Positions 26,242 to 36,187 are shown, numbered from the stretch's first letter. The stretch: DNA of 64,000 bases from Alphaproteobacteria bacterium (GCA_024742485.1 JANSYK010000002.1:1736001-1800000), one strand, 5' to 3'. Made by a program: numbers and translations. Notes: a model not told the origin generated them from the letters alone.

Positions 26242-27732
26242 GTGTCTCTCCCGGTTACAGCCAAACCGGCCTCGACAGCTTTTCAGGATTATTGTCCGAA
26301 GAGCCGCCGTCGGTTTGTTCTGATCGCCGCCATCCTTGCGTCGGCCATGGGCTTCATCGACGGGTCCGTCGTGTCCATTGCCGTCCCCGCCATCCGCCAA
26401 AGCCTTGATGCGTCGTTGACGCAGGTTCAATGGATCAACAATGCCTATATGCTGGCCTTGTCCGCGCTGATCCTCGTCGGCGGGGCTGCGGGAGACAAAT
26501 ATGGTCTCAAGAGGGTTTTCGCCGGCGGAATAGCATTCTTCGTCGTCGCGTCGATTGCCTGCGCATTCGCCACGGATTCCGATATGCTGATCGCTGCGCG
26601 GGCCGCCCAGGGCATCGGTGCCGCGATCATGGTGCCCGGATCGCTGGCCATCATTTCAAAGACCTATCCGGTCGAGGACCGTGCCCGTGCCATTGGCATA
26701 TGGGCGGCGTCGTCGGCCCTGATGACGGCCATCGGTCCAGTGCTCGGCGGGGCCCTGTTGTCGATCGGCAACCCGGACGTCTGGCGGCTGATCTTCGCGA
26801 TCAACCTTCCGGTCGGAGCCATTGCTCTCTATCTGTTGCTGGCGCGTGTGCCACAGGATGCACCGGTGTCGGATGTGCCGCTCGACCGGTGGGGGGCTGT
26901 TCTGGCGACGCTGGCGCTGGGATTGCTGGCCTGGGCGCTGACCGGTCCGGAAGGTGAGGAGGGCTTGCCGAGCGGCACGCACATGCTGTCTTTCGGCATC
27001 CCGGGCCTTGTGGCGCTTGTCGCCTTCCTGTGGTCGCAGAACCGTAACCCGCATCCGATGATGCCGCTGCGGCTGTTCGCAGTCCGCGCGTTCAGCGCCG
27101 CCAACATTGTTACATTCCTGCTCTATTTCGCACTGTCAGCGGTCTTGTTTTATCTGCCCATGTCACTGGTTACAGGATGGGGTGTTTCGGAGGCGCAGGT
27201 CGGTCTGGTGTTTCTGCCGATCACGGTGGCCATTGCGGCAGGGTCCAGCACATTCGGTCGTCTTGTGGCCCGCACGGGGCCTGCCCTGCTGATCGGCGGT
27301 GGGTGTGCCCTTGTGGCGATCGCCTATGCGGGTCTTGCCATTGGATTCGGATGGGGCCGGTTCTGGTCGCATCTTTATCCCTGCATGTGCCTGATGGGTT
27401 TCGGCATGGCGATGGTCGTTGCGCCGCTGTCGGCCAGCGTCATGGGTGCCGTTTCGACCGATGATGCGGGCGCGGCGTCCGGTATCAACAATGCCGTCAG
27501 CCGAATCGCCGGCCTGGTTGCCGTCGCCGCCATGGGCGGGGTGGCTTCGGCCGCCTATGTGCAGGCCGGTGGACCTGCCGGGTTTGGGCAGCCGGTGGAT
27601 CCGGTTGCGGGGGATCACCGGATGGCCGTGGATGCCGCCTTCGTCGCCATCGCCTGGATCACGGCCGTATTGAGTGCCATTTCCAGCGGCATCGCCTTTG
27701 CCTATCTACCGGGCAGACCGTCCGTGCCCTGA
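26242..27732 (+). CDS. MFS transporter, DHA2 (EmrB/QacA-like) family
   Basis: A 496-residue membrane protein with about 14 hydrophobic segments. Motif C of drug exporters is visible near the fifth helix (GPVLGGALLS) and the first helix has FIDGSVVSIAVPAI, characteristic of DHA2 members. It probably exports a toxic compound. The start is GTG 26242. Its 3' end overlaps the convergent RND gene by 31 bases. Confidence 0.88.
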   Translation: MSLPVTAKPASTAFQDYCPKSRRRFVLIAAILASAMGFIDGSVVSIAVPAIRQSLDASLTQVQWINNAYMLALSALILVGGAAGDKYGLKRVFAGGIAFFVVASIACAFATDSDMLIAARAAQGIGAAIMVPGSLAIISKTYPVEDRARAIGIWAASSALMTAIGPVLGGALLSIGNPDVWRLIFAINLPVGAIALYLLLARVPQDAPVSDVPLDRWGAVLATLALGLLAWALTGPEGEEGLPSGTHMLSFGIPGLVALVAFLWSQNRNPHPMMPLRLFAVRAFSAANIVTFLLYFALSAVLFYLPMSLVTGWGVSEAQVGLVFLPITVAIAAGSSTFGRLVARTGPALLIGGGCALVAIAYAGLAIGFGWGRFWSHLYPCMCLMGFGMAMVVAPLSASVMGAVSTDDAGAASGINNAVSRIAGLVAVAAMGGVASAAYVQAGGPAGFGQPVDPVAGDHRMAVDAAFVAIAWITAVLSAISSGIAFAYLPGRPSVP

Positions 27733-29987
27733 TAGACAGGCGTCTTCCGCCCGAGTGCCAGCACGATCGCCGGCAACACGACAAGGTCGGCAACGAGCGC
27801 CAGAATGATGACAAGGCCGGAGAGCAGGCCGAAATTGGCGATGGTGGGCATCTGGCTGAAGCCCGTGACGGCAATTCCGAGCACCAGTATGACGGATGTC
27901 GATATCAGCACCGGTCCGACATCACCGAGCGCCGCGATGATCGGAACGCCGATGCCGGCTTCCTTCTCATGGTGTTTCATTCGGCTCAGAAGATGGATCG
28001 TGTCATCAACGGCGATTCCCAGGGCGATGGTCATGGCAAGCGCACCACTGAATTGCAGCCCCGTGCCGGTGATGAAAAGAAAGGCACCCACGAGAATGAT
28101 CGGCAGGACATTGGGCAAAAGGGCAAACGCAATGTAGGTGGGACGCCGAAAGGCAACGGCGAGCAGAAATGCCGAAAACAATCCGGTCGCGAAAATGCTC
28201 CAGTTGAGCTGTCGGATCATGTCCGCGCTGATGTGGGCCGACACCAGCAAAATGCCGCTCAGGAAATGATCGTGACCGCGTTCGTTAAGGGCCCGTTCGA
28301 CCGAACCGGCCAGGGTTCGTGTCTGGGGAGAGCCGAGATCCGGCATCATGATCTGCAGCATCGCCTGCCGCCGTCCGGCGGATATCAGCGCAGATTGCTG
28401 ACGGGACTGAATTGTTTCCAGGGTGTCGCGAAAGTGATCGCGGTAATCCGGCGGTAGTGGGTCTCCCATGGCGCGAACAAGCGACCAGGCCGAAACCACC
28501 GGATAGGGTGTGGCCAGCGGCTCCAATGTCTCGTGAACATCCTGCAAACGGCTGAGCGACTGGGAGAGCCTCTCATCATTGGTCTCGTCGAATGGAATTA
28601 TCACATCGAGAGACTGCGTGCCGCCAAACGCCGCATCAAGATTGCGGATTGCCTGGGCGATCGGCGCATTCGCTGGAATGTTTTCCAGAAATGTGTAGCG
28701 GGATTCAACTTGCGAAAAGAGGGCAAAGGCCACAAGTGCAAGAGCAAGGCTGCCGGCCGCGATGGTTTTGGCATATCGGAAAACGAACCCGGTGGCGCTG
28801 GAGACAATGTTGCTCAGCACGCGGTCGACGCGGCGCGGTGCAAACACGCGGTCATCGATGAAACCCAGGCGCAGAGCAATCGTCAGGGCCACTGGATGGA
28901 CGACAATGACAGCCAGCAATGTCAGGCCGACTGCCACAAATCCGGCAACACCGAATCCGCGAATGAGTTCCGAATCGTTGATCAGTAGAGAGAGAAAGGC
29001 AACCGCCGTCGTTGCCGACGTCAGCATACAGGCGGGTCCGACTTCCACCATGGTCTTTCTGATCGCTTGTAATCGGTCACCGGGTTCGGTTGCGCCCTGA
29101 CGCCGCCAGTTGGAGCTCAGGTGCATGGCATCGGCGAAGCCGATCACCAGCACCAGAACCGGCAACACATTGGTGATGACATTGAAACTCAGCGACAAAT
29201 GTCCCATCGCGCCGATCAGCCAGATCACGGCAACCGCCGGCGCAGCCGATGTGACCACGGCAAGCCGCCAACTGCCCAACATGACCATGCACCCCAGCAT
29301 TCCCAGAAGGCCGCCGACGGTGTTCAATACAGCCTGGTCTCGGATCAGTCGCTTGATGACATCCAGCCGCAGCAGGGGGATGCCACTCCAATGGCTTTCG
29401 ACAGGCAGTGCGCCAATCGTGTTGTCAAAAGCACCCTGCAAAGCGGAAACAATGTCAGCATATGCACTCAATTCGCGGTTGCCGTCCTCCGGCTCGGCGA
29501 TCAGGATGCGCAGGCTGAGCTGCCGAAGATCGTTTGAAAGCAGGGACTTGTTGATATTAAGCGGATGGGCCGAAGCTGCCCTGAGCTGTTCGATTGGGAG
29601 GTTCGTGCCGGCTTTCTGCAGATCCAGCACCGGAACAAAATCCTCCGTTTGCGGATCGAAGTCCCGCAGCGACAGGATCGACACGACACCGGCCACAGGA
29701 TCGATCAGTTGCGCGTCAAGGGAAAACTCAGACACGGCGTCCAATATCCGCCTGTCGACAGGGTGATCGGCCTCGACAAGAACGAAAATGTCGTTCTCAC
29801 CCAGCGCGAATTGCTTTTTCAGGGCTGCATAGGTCTGGTAGCGGGGCGCGTCGGACCGGAAGGCAGCCTCAAGATTGTCGACGAATGTCGCCTGAAAAAT
29901 GCCGGCCATGGCAATCAGCAATGTGACGATGAGAGCCGCGCCGGAAACAAGCGGCCGCGCACAGAGTATTGCGGTCAGTTTATCCAA
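27702..29987 (-). CDS. RND-superfamily (MMPL/patched-type) transporter
   Basis: A 761-residue protein with one N-terminal helix, a large periplasmic loop (about residues 35-210), five helices, a second large loop (about 430-580) and a final helix bundle. The motif GIAVDDTIHLLSRMKHHE is the RND helix-4 signature with its acidic pair. Hydrophobic-compound exporters such as HpnN share this layout, but no hopanoid genes are near. The start is TTG 29987, which places helix 1 at residues 14-33. Confidence 0.85.
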   Translation of the reverse strand: MDKLTAILCARPLVSGAALIVTLLIAMAGIFQATFVDNLEAAFRSDAPRYQTYAALKKQFALGENDIFVLVEADHPVDRRILDAVSEFSLDAQLIDPVAGVVSILSLRDFDPQTEDFVPVLDLQKAGTNLPIEQLRAASAHPLNINKSLLSNDLRQLSLRILIAEPEDGNRELSAYADIVSALQGAFDNTIGALPVESHWSGIPLLRLDVIKRLIRDQAVLNTVGGLLGMLGCMVMLGSWRLAVVTSAAPAVAVIWLIGAMGHLSLSFNVITNVLPVLVLVIGFADAMHLSSNWRRQGATEPGDRLQAIRKTMVEVGPACMLTSATTAVAFLSLLINDSELIRGFGVAGFVAVGLTLLAVIVVHPVALTIALRLGFIDDRVFAPRRVDRVLSNIVSSATGFVFRYAKTIAAGSLALALVAFALFSQVESRYTFLENIPANAPIAQAIRNLDAAFGGTQSLDVIIPFDETNDERLSQSLSRLQDVHETLEPLATPYPVVSAWSLVRAMGDPLPPDYRDHFRDTLETIQSRQQSALISAGRRQAMLQIMMPDLGSPQTRTLAGSVERALNERGHDHFLSGILLVSAHISADMIRQLNWSIFATGLFSAFLLAVAFRRPTYIAFALLPNVLPIILVGAFLFITGTGLQFSGALAMTIALGIAVDDTIHLLSRMKHHEKEAGIGVPIIAALGDVGPVLISTSVILVLGIAVTGFSQMPTIANFGLLSGLVIILALVADLVVLPAIVLALGRKTPVYQGTDGLPGR

Positions 29988-30333
29988 CCGCCCAGATCAC
30001 TTCCGGTCCGCTGAAATATACATCTACCCCACCCCGGTACCGAGATTGACCGCCGGCCAAGCAAACACCAGCCGCATTGGCGGATGCGGCTGGTGTGGCC
30101 CCACACACCGACAGATGTTTGCGAGTGGGCGGTCATCGCTAGGGTGACAAACAGACCATCTGAAATGAAGTGTCAGACCTGCCTATTTATTAGGTATATC
30201 TGCCTAGTGCGAGCAGTTGCGACGGTCCTGGAGCAGCCCTGGCGCGACCCCATATCCATGATTGCATGTTAGAAGCTGGTTAACCCTATGCGTTTAATTA
30301 TGGATTGGTCGATTTCAGTGTCGGAGTGTTTCG
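29988..30333. other. Divergent gap of 346 bases between the RND and histidine kinase genes
   Basis: No convincing coding frame or RNA gene. It holds the long hairpin at 30065-30096 and an AT-richer stretch at 30170-30310 that probably carries the promoter of the kinase gene. GGAG at about 30323 serves the TTG start at 30334. Confidence 0.5.
30065..30096. repeat. Long perfect inverted repeat upstream of the RND gene
   Basis: Thirteen-base arms ACACCAGCCGCAT (30065-30077) and ATGCGGCTGGTGT (30084-30096) pair perfectly around the loop TGGCGG. No U-run follows on either strand, so it is not a standard terminator. It could be a REP-like element, a protein site or the leader structure of the RND mRNA, whose start codon is 78 bases away. 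Confidence 0.6.
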
Positions 30334-32871
30334 TTGACGCGTAATGCAGGGGGACCAGTGACCGGTGGGCGCGGGCGAAGCGGAACCGTGCCGGCGCAAA
30401 GCCTGTTTCACTCGGGCATGCTGTCCACAGATGATGTGGACCGGGACCTGGCGGAATTCGCTTTTCAGGCCTTGCCCGCGGCCTGTCTCATCAAGAACGA
30501 TAAGCTTGAATACTGCCGCATCAACGAAAATTTCTGTTCGATACTCGGCGTTGAGCCGCAGAATCTGATCGGTCGTACAGCCCGTGAAATCTTTACCGAT
30601 GACATGGTTCAGAACTTCGAGGCCAGGGAACAACGGGTTCTGGACACGGGGCAGAGCATCAGTTTCGAAGAACGGGTTCGCCATGCCGAGGGCCACGAGA
30701 TCGATCTTCTGACCCGGATCAACCGGATCACTGTCAAAGGTGGCAAGCGCTTCATCTGTATCACCGTGACGGATGTGACCGAGCTGAAAGGCGCGATCAG
30801 GGAACGGGAGGCGCAAACCGAGCTGCTGGACGAATCGGCATCGGCCATGGCGCAGGGGCTGCTGGTCTTTGGCGCGGATGAAATCGAGTTCGTGTCAGAA
30901 AAAACACCCGACCTTCTGGGGCTTCCGGCGTCGACCATTTCCATCGGTCGGGATTGGAAGACGTTGCACCAATCGCCATCGGAGCTGTCCAAACACCAGA
31001 TGGGCCGTCATGCGCAAGGCCTGTTGAAAACGATCCAGGCCAGTTTGGAGAAGGGACTGGCCGCCAAGGTGGAACGTCCGACCGGAGCTGGCAAGACGGT
31101 CCTGCTGGATCATGCACCGCGCAAGAATGGCGGCGCCATCGTCACTGTCACCGATATCACGGAATCAGCCAGGATTGCCCGCGAGCTTGCACATTCAAAA
31201 GACCAGGCCGAGACGGCGGATCGCGCCAAATCGGAATTCCTTGCGAATATGAGCCATGAGATTCGAACGCCGATGAACGGTGTCATGGGCATGGCTGAAC
31301 TGCTCGCCAGAACCGAACTGGATGACAAGCAGAAGATGTTTACCAACGTCATCGTCAAATCCGGTGCAGCGCTCTTGACGATCATCAACGACATCCTGGA
31401 TTTTTCCAAGATCGACGCCGGACAGCTGAAACTTGATCCCAAACCGTTCTGCCTTGCCGAGGCCATTGAGGACGTTGCCGCGTTGATGTTGTCGGGCGCC
31501 GCGGAAAAAGACCTCGAGCTGATCGTCCGCATTGATCCCGACCTGCCGACCATGCTGGTGGGCGATGCCGGACGGTTGCGCCAGGTCGTGACGAATCTGA
31601 TCGGCAACGCGGTCAAATTTACCGATCGCGGTCATGTCTACGTCAATGTCGAGAATCGGACCCGAGAAATCGACCGGTCCGGGAACGCCGGCCTCAAAAT
31701 CTCCATCGAGGACACGGGGATCGGTATTCCGCCGGAAAAGTGTCGACGGGTGTTCGAGAAGTTTTCACAGATCGATACGTCCAGCACGCGCAAGCACGAG
31801 GGCACGGGTCTTGGCCTGGCGATTGCATCGTCCCTGGTTCGCATGATGGGTGGCCGGATCGAACTGAAAAGCGAAGAGGGTGTCGGATCGACATTCTGGT
31901 TCGAAATCGATCTACCGGTTTCAGAGCAACAGATGCGTGGTGCTCCCGTTCCGCAAGATGTAACGGGTGCCCGCATCCTTGTTGTCGATGACAACGCGGT
32001 CAACCGGTCCATTCTGACCGAACAGATGGCTGCATGGCGTTTCGACAGTGCGGCAGCCGTCAGTGGTGCCGAGGCCATGAAGGTATTGGAGGCCGCGGCG
32101 GCGCGAGACATCACCATCGATTGTATCGTTCTGGACTATCACATGCCTGGCATGAACGGGGCCGAACTGGTCAAATCCATGCGCCACGACCGACGTTTTC
32201 GTGATATTCCCGTCGTCATGCTGACCTCCGTTGATCAGATGGAAGGCGGTAAGACATTCTCTTCCCTGGGGATCGAGGCGCACCTGACAAAGCCAGCCCG
32301 CTCGTCGAGGCTTCTGGAGACAATCATTGCCGTGTTGACCGATCAGGACGGAGACCCGGCGCGGCGGGTGGATGCGGGAGCCGGCGCCGGCGAAGGCGCA
32401 GGTGAACCGGGGCGCCGGGATGCTCGCCATACGGGACCTGGCGCGCAAGAACCGGAACACCGTGATGGCATCGATGTTCTGGTATGCGAGGACAATGACG
32501 TCAACCAGATTGTCTTCACGCAGATATTGAACGACACGGATCTGTCCTTCCATATCGCTCGAAACGGCCGTGAGGGGGTATCCTGCTTCAAGCGCATGCA
32601 GCCGTCGATCATCATGATGGATATATCCATGCCGGTGATGAACGGTTACGAGGCGACACGGGCCATCAGGGCCCTTGAAGCAAAAACCGGCACCCACACG
32701 CCGATCATCGGCGTGACGGCCCATGCCATCAAGGGCGATATGGAAAACTGCCTGGAGGCTGGCATGGACGATTACGTGTCAAAGCCGGTCTCGCCAGACA
32801 AGCTGATGGCCAAGATCAACCAATGGATCGGGCACAGCCACGACAGGCGTGACCGGGATGTGTCAGCATAA
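30334..32871 (+). CDS. Soluble hybrid sensor histidine kinase (PAS-HisKA-HATPase-REC-REC)
   Basis: An 845-residue protein with no membrane segment. In order: a PAS-like domain (about 35-155), a second PAS-like region (165-270), HisKA with phospho-histidine near residue 308 (NMSHEIRTPMNG), HATPase motifs NLIGNAVKFT, DTGIGIPPEK and GTGLGLAIASS, receiver 1 from about residue 545 (VLDYHMPGMNG) and receiver 2 from about 710 (MMDISMPVMNG). A low-complexity GAGAGEGAGEPG linker joins the receivers. There is no Hpt or output domain, so it should signal through a separate phosphotransferase. The start is TTG 30334 with GGAG upstream; ATG 30418 is the alternative. Confidence 0.9.
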   Translation: MTRNAGGPVTGGRGRSGTVPAQSLFHSGMLSTDDVDRDLAEFAFQALPAACLIKNDKLEYCRINENFCSILGVEPQNLIGRTAREIFTDDMVQNFEAREQRVLDTGQSISFEERVRHAEGHEIDLLTRINRITVKGGKRFICITVTDVTELKGAIREREAQTELLDESASAMAQGLLVFGADEIEFVSEKTPDLLGLPASTISIGRDWKTLHQSPSELSKHQMGRHAQGLLKTIQASLEKGLAAKVERPTGAGKTVLLDHAPRKNGGAIVTVTDITESARIARELAHSKDQAETADRAKSEFLANMSHEIRTPMNGVMGMAELLARTELDDKQKMFTNVIVKSGAALLTIINDILDFSKIDAGQLKLDPKPFCLAEAIEDVAALMLSGAAEKDLELIVRIDPDLPTMLVGDAGRLRQVVTNLIGNAVKFTDRGHVYVNVENRTREIDRSGNAGLKISIEDTGIGIPPEKCRRVFEKFSQIDTSSTRKHEGTGLGLAIASSLVRMMGGRIELKSEEGVGSTFWFEIDLPVSEQQMRGAPVPQDVTGARILVVDDNAVNRSILTEQMAAWRFDSAAAVSGAEAMKVLEAAAARDITIDCIVLDYHMPGMNGAELVKSMRHDRRFRDIPVVMLTSVDQMEGGKTFSSLGIEAHLTKPARSSRLLETIIAVLTDQDGDPARRVDAGAGAGEGAGEPGRRDARHTGPGAQEPEHRDGIDVLVCEDNDVNQIVFTQILNDTDLSFHIARNGREGVSCFKRMQPSIIMMDISMPVMNGYEATRAIRALEAKTGTHTPIIGVTAHAIKGDMENCLEAGMDDYVSKPVSPDKLMAKINQWIGHSHDRRDRDVSA

Positions 32872-32993
32872 CCGTTCAAAACGGCCGGATGGGGATGCAC
32901 TGGTTTTCTGTTGAAACTGTTCTAATTGCCATAATGTGAACACCGGGCATGGTTCTCCCTTGGGTGCCCGTCAGACGGAAACGCGATTCATTG

Positions 32994-33806
32994 ATGCGAT
33001 ATCTGTTTTCAATTGTCCTCATCACACTCTCATTGGTAGCGTCCAGAGTTGCTGCGCATGCAGATGAGATCGAAGTCGACATCCAGCTCTTTCTCGCCGT
33101 CGATGTTTCCAGGTCCATGACGCCGCGCGAGCTTGAGATTCAACGGCGCGGCTACGCGGAGGCGCTCGTTAGTGATGCGGTGATCAAGGCGATCGAAAAC
33201 GGTTTGCTGGGACGAATTGCGATCACCTATGTGGAATGGGCCGGCTCGGACTCGCAACGCACAATCGTGGATTGGACCCTGGTGGGCGACCGTGCCGGAA
33301 TGGAGGACTTTGCCTCACAACTGACCGTGATATTCAACCCGGCCATGCGGCGAACGTCGATCTCCGGTGCCCTGGATCATGCGGTTGAGAGCATCAAATC
33401 CAATGGATTCACATCCTACCGTAAAGTCATCGATGTTTCCGGCGACGGGCCCAACAACCAGGGCCGGCCTGTGCTGCAGGCACGGGAAGACGCGTTGGCC
33501 GAGGGCATAACCATCAATGGCCTGCCGCTGATGACGCGCGAGGGAATGGGCTCGCAGTTTCATCTCGAGGATTTGGACGAATACTATCGGCACTGTGTGA
33601 TTGGCGGGCCGCGCTCCTTTGTCATTCCGGTCCTCGAATGGGACGCGTTTCCCGAGGCAGTGCGCCGGAAGCTGGTGCTCGAATTGGCCGACAGAGGATT
33701 GCCGGTCCGGCGCGTCGCATTCGAAATTCAGGCACCTGCCAATTACAATTGCCTGATCGGTGAGCTCATCTGGCAACGTTTTCAGAACGATTTCTTCAAC
33801 CCCTGA
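32994..33806 (+). CDS. DUF1194 von Willebrand factor A-like secreted protein
   Basis: A 270-residue protein with a signal peptide (about residues 1-24, ending VAAHADE) and a VWA-type MIDAS start LFLAVDVSRSMT (DxSxS). RKVIDVSGDGPNNQG is a signature of DUF1194. VWA domains bind partners through a metal ion; this family's partner is not known. ATG 32994 is chosen because the signal peptide begins there. Confidence 0.88.
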   Translation: MRYLFSIVLITLSLVASRVAAHADEIEVDIQLFLAVDVSRSMTPRELEIQRRGYAEALVSDAVIKAIENGLLGRIAITYVEWAGSDSQRTIVDWTLVGDRAGMEDFASQLTVIFNPAMRRTSISGALDHAVESIKSNGFTSYRKVIDVSGDGPNNQGRPVLQAREDALAEGITINGLPLMTREGMGSQFHLEDLDEYYRHCVIGGPRSFVIPVLEWDAFPEAVRRKLVLELADRGLPVRRVAFEIQAPANYNCLIGELIWQRFQNDFFNP

Positions 33807-33808
33807 AA

Positions 33809-34438
33809 TCAGGTGCCATTGAGATCGGCGTCGATCATGTCGGCAATCTCACATGACGCCCGGTCGCCACGGTCACGCAAGCCTGCCGCAGCGCCCCGCT
33901 GCTCGGCTTCGCTCTTGTGTTGGACCAGTTTCCTTTGGGCGTGAATGTGCTCCACATGAATGGTGATCGCCACAATGGCTTTCAACATCACATCGCGCTT
34001 ATCAGCGTTCATTTTGCCGCTGGTCCAGGGTGGTTTGGGCGCCAGACGCGACTCGAACTGCGCTGCCAGTCGGTCGACATGATCCAGATGGGTTCCCGGC
34101 GCCAGGATTTCGGCGGTGCCGGAGACATGCACAGACGCATAGAGCCAGCTGGGAACCTGTTGTTCGCTGCCATACCAATCCGGGCTGACATAGGCATCGG
34201 GTCCGCTGCAGACCAGAAGCACCTTGCAACCATTGCCAATATGCATGTGGATCGGATTGGCGCGCGCAACATGAAGCGAGATCGTTAAATTGGCATCCGG
34301 CGTGCCGTCCACGAGAAATGGCACATGAACACCAACGGGCGCATGGGTCGTTGGAACAATCAGCAATCCGAACGCCCGCTGCTGGAGGATCGGCAAGGCT
34401 TCAGCCAACCCGATTTCGAATGCCGGGTGCAGATACAT
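33809..34438 (-). CDS. PaiB-like FMN-binding protein
   Basis: A 209-residue protein of the PaiB (FMN-binding negative transcriptional regulator) family: MYLHPAFE at the start, VGVHVPFLVD, and SPDWYG plus VPSWLYASVHVSG, which line the flavin site in the split-barrel fold. Bacillus PaiB affects protease and sporulation genes, but a direct regulatory role in this organism is not established. It is convergent with the VWA gene, 2 bases apart. Confidence 0.88.
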   Translation of the reverse strand: MYLHPAFEIGLAEALPILQQRAFGLLIVPTTHAPVGVHVPFLVDGTPDANLTISLHVARANPIHMHIGNGCKVLLVCSGPDAYVSPDWYGSEQQVPSWLYASVHVSGTAEILAPGTHLDHVDRLAAQFESRLAPKPPWTSGKMNADKRDVMLKAIVAITIHVEHIHAQRKLVQHKSEAEQRGAAAGLRDRGDRASCEIADMIDADLNGT

Positions 34439-34698
34439 GGCCGCGTTCCTCTTTGTTCACAGTTGGCGCCAGCTGAGTGGGGCTTCTGTGCCAAACAACA
34501 TCAGATTTAGGTGGCCAGATGCAACAGGCAAGCAGGGCTGCGCAGCGTGCGAAGCTTGATCCGGGCTTGCAACCTTTGCGCAATTCACCGAACTGGGATA
34601 CACACAATGTCCGGTGTATTGAGCCGATTCTTTGCTTTGCATGTTGCTGATTGTCCTGCGCTGTCCGCAGGAATCGCCAAGTATTGAGAGATTTTGTC

Positions 34699-35907
34699 AT
34701 GTCTTCTGGAATGTTCCGGTCGGCCGCCATTCTCGGCCTGTTGTCCTGTGTCGGTCCATTCGCGATTGACATGTATTTGCCCGCAATGCCGGATATCGGT
34801 GCCAATCTGGGTGCCAGCGTGGCTGCCACGCAGATGACGTTGACGACGTTTTTTGTCGCCTTCGGTATCGCTCAACTCGTCTATGGACCATGGGCCGATC
34901 AGGTCGGTCGCAAGCCGCCACTCTATCTCGGATTGACGATTTTCATCATCGGATCGCTCGGTTGTGCGTTGGCGCCATCCATCGGCTGGCTCATTGTCTC
35001 TCGATTTGTCCAGGGATTGGGCGCTGCTGTTGTGATGGTCATTCCACGCGCGATCATTCGCGACATGCATACGGGCACCGAAGCGACCCGCCTGATGGCC
35101 TTGATCATGTTGGTTATCAGCATCTCGCCGATGCTGGCCCCGCTCGCTGGAAGCGGCCTGATCCTTTTGACCGGCTGGCGGGCGATATTCATCGCGCTGT
35201 GCCTGGCCGCTGTGTTCAGTCTTCTGATGACGGTCTATCTGCAACCCGAGACCCTGAAGCCCGAGCACCGTGTGCCGGTCAACACGGCAACGCTGCTGCG
35301 TGGCACGCGCACCTTGCTGAAAGACCCGTTCTTCATGGGGCTGACTTTTATTGGCGGATTCGGCATGGCAAGCTTCTTCGTGTTCATCGCCAGTTCCTCC
35401 TTTGTCTATACGGGGCAATTCGGGCTGACACCGACGCAGTTCAGCCTGGCACTGGCCATCAATGCCATCGGGTTTTTCGCTGCCTCGCAATTTGCCGCGG
35501 GTCTGGGGGAACGGTTCGGCACCAGGCGTGTGGTCTCTGGCGGCGTGTCGGCCTTTCTGTTCTTTGCCGTACTGGCGCTGATCATCGAACTCGCCGGCTA
35601 TGCCACCTTGCCGGTGCTCATAGCCTGTCTCTTCGGTGCCAATGCGGGCCTTGGCCTGGTGATCCCGACCACCATGGTCATGGCGCTCGATCCCCATGGC
35701 GAAATCGCCGGATTGGCGTCATCGCTGGGCGGGACGCTGCAAATGCTGGCCGGCGGGGTCGCCATTGTCGTTGCCAGCCCGTTTTTTGACGGCACGGCGC
35801 TGCCGATGCTTGCAGCCATCGTGCTTTGTGCTGTCGCCGCCTTCATTCTTTCCCGGCTTGTCCTTTCAGCCCGCGCGCCGGCGCAGGCTGACAAGGTGAT
35901 GCGCTAA
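34699..35907 (+). CDS. Bcr/CflA-type multidrug MFS exporter
   Basis: A 402-residue protein with 12 predicted helices. The family signature PFAIDMYLPAMPDI is in the first helix, and a WADQVGRKPPLYLG loop lies between helices 2 and 3. Bcr/CflA proteins export drugs, sulfonamides or small peptides. ATG 34699 is chosen; starting at 34651 would add 16 polar residues. The 260-base gap before it contains no gene that I can support. Confidence 0.88.
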   Translation: MSSGMFRSAAILGLLSCVGPFAIDMYLPAMPDIGANLGASVAATQMTLTTFFVAFGIAQLVYGPWADQVGRKPPLYLGLTIFIIGSLGCALAPSIGWLIVSRFVQGLGAAVVMVIPRAIIRDMHTGTEATRLMALIMLVISISPMLAPLAGSGLILLTGWRAIFIALCLAAVFSLLMTVYLQPETLKPEHRVPVNTATLLRGTRTLLKDPFFMGLTFIGGFGMASFFVFIASSSFVYTGQFGLTPTQFSLALAINAIGFFAASQFAAGLGERFGTRRVVSGGVSAFLFFAVLALIIELAGYATLPVLIACLFGANAGLGLVIPTTMVMALDPHGEIAGLASSLGGTLQMLAGGVAIVVASPFFDGTALPMLAAIVLCAVAAFILSRLVLSARAPAQADKVMR

Positions 35908-35930
35908 GCCTCAGAAGCTGTTGATACATT

Positions 35931-35998
35931 CGGCAAAACCTGAATGCATCAACACAATCAAAGGCCGACACCGTTGTCCCGTTTTTGACAGAACGTGA
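35931..35998 (-). repeat. 67-base repeat, copy A (inverted)
   Basis: Read on the minus strand this 68-base segment matches copy B (37468-37534) closely: tcacgtt-tgtc, a shared core AACGGGACAACGGTGTCGGC followed by cttt, and TTGATGCATTCAGGTTT. It lies 23 bases after the Bcr/CflA gene. Confidence 0.8.
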
Positions 35999-36004
35999 AA
36001 CGAT

Positions 36005-36187
36005 CTAGCTGACATGCGGTGGCCGCATGCCGTGAATTGCCGAACGAATCCTGCGCCAGTTCTCGGCCTCTTCCAGCTTGCCTTCAGCCTCGCGCGCGCC
36101 CGCCTTTTGAGCGGCTTCGGCTTCTGCCTTGTCACCATGCGCCGCCAGCAACTGGCGGGCATGTTCTACAATTTTTGTCGCTTCCAT
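36005..36187 (-). CDS. Small conserved charged protein (60 residues)
   Basis: Starts at ATG 36187 behind GGAGGAG on the minus strand; a second ATG four codons upstream (36199) has no such site. The product is helical and highly charged (KAEAEAAQKAGAREAEGK) and ends in RIRSAIHGMRPPHVS. I recall similar short proteins in Rhizobiales, but no function is known. Its codon pattern and RBS support a real gene. Confidence 0.7.
   Translation of the reverse strand: MEATKIVEHARQLLAAHGDKAEAEAAQKAGAREAEGKLEEAENWRRIRSAIHGMRPPHVS

Noticed and set aside
30280-30297. A possible CtrA site (TTAA...TTAA) before the hybrid kinase gene
   Set aside because: The two TTAA are ten bases apart; the CtrA motif needs seven.
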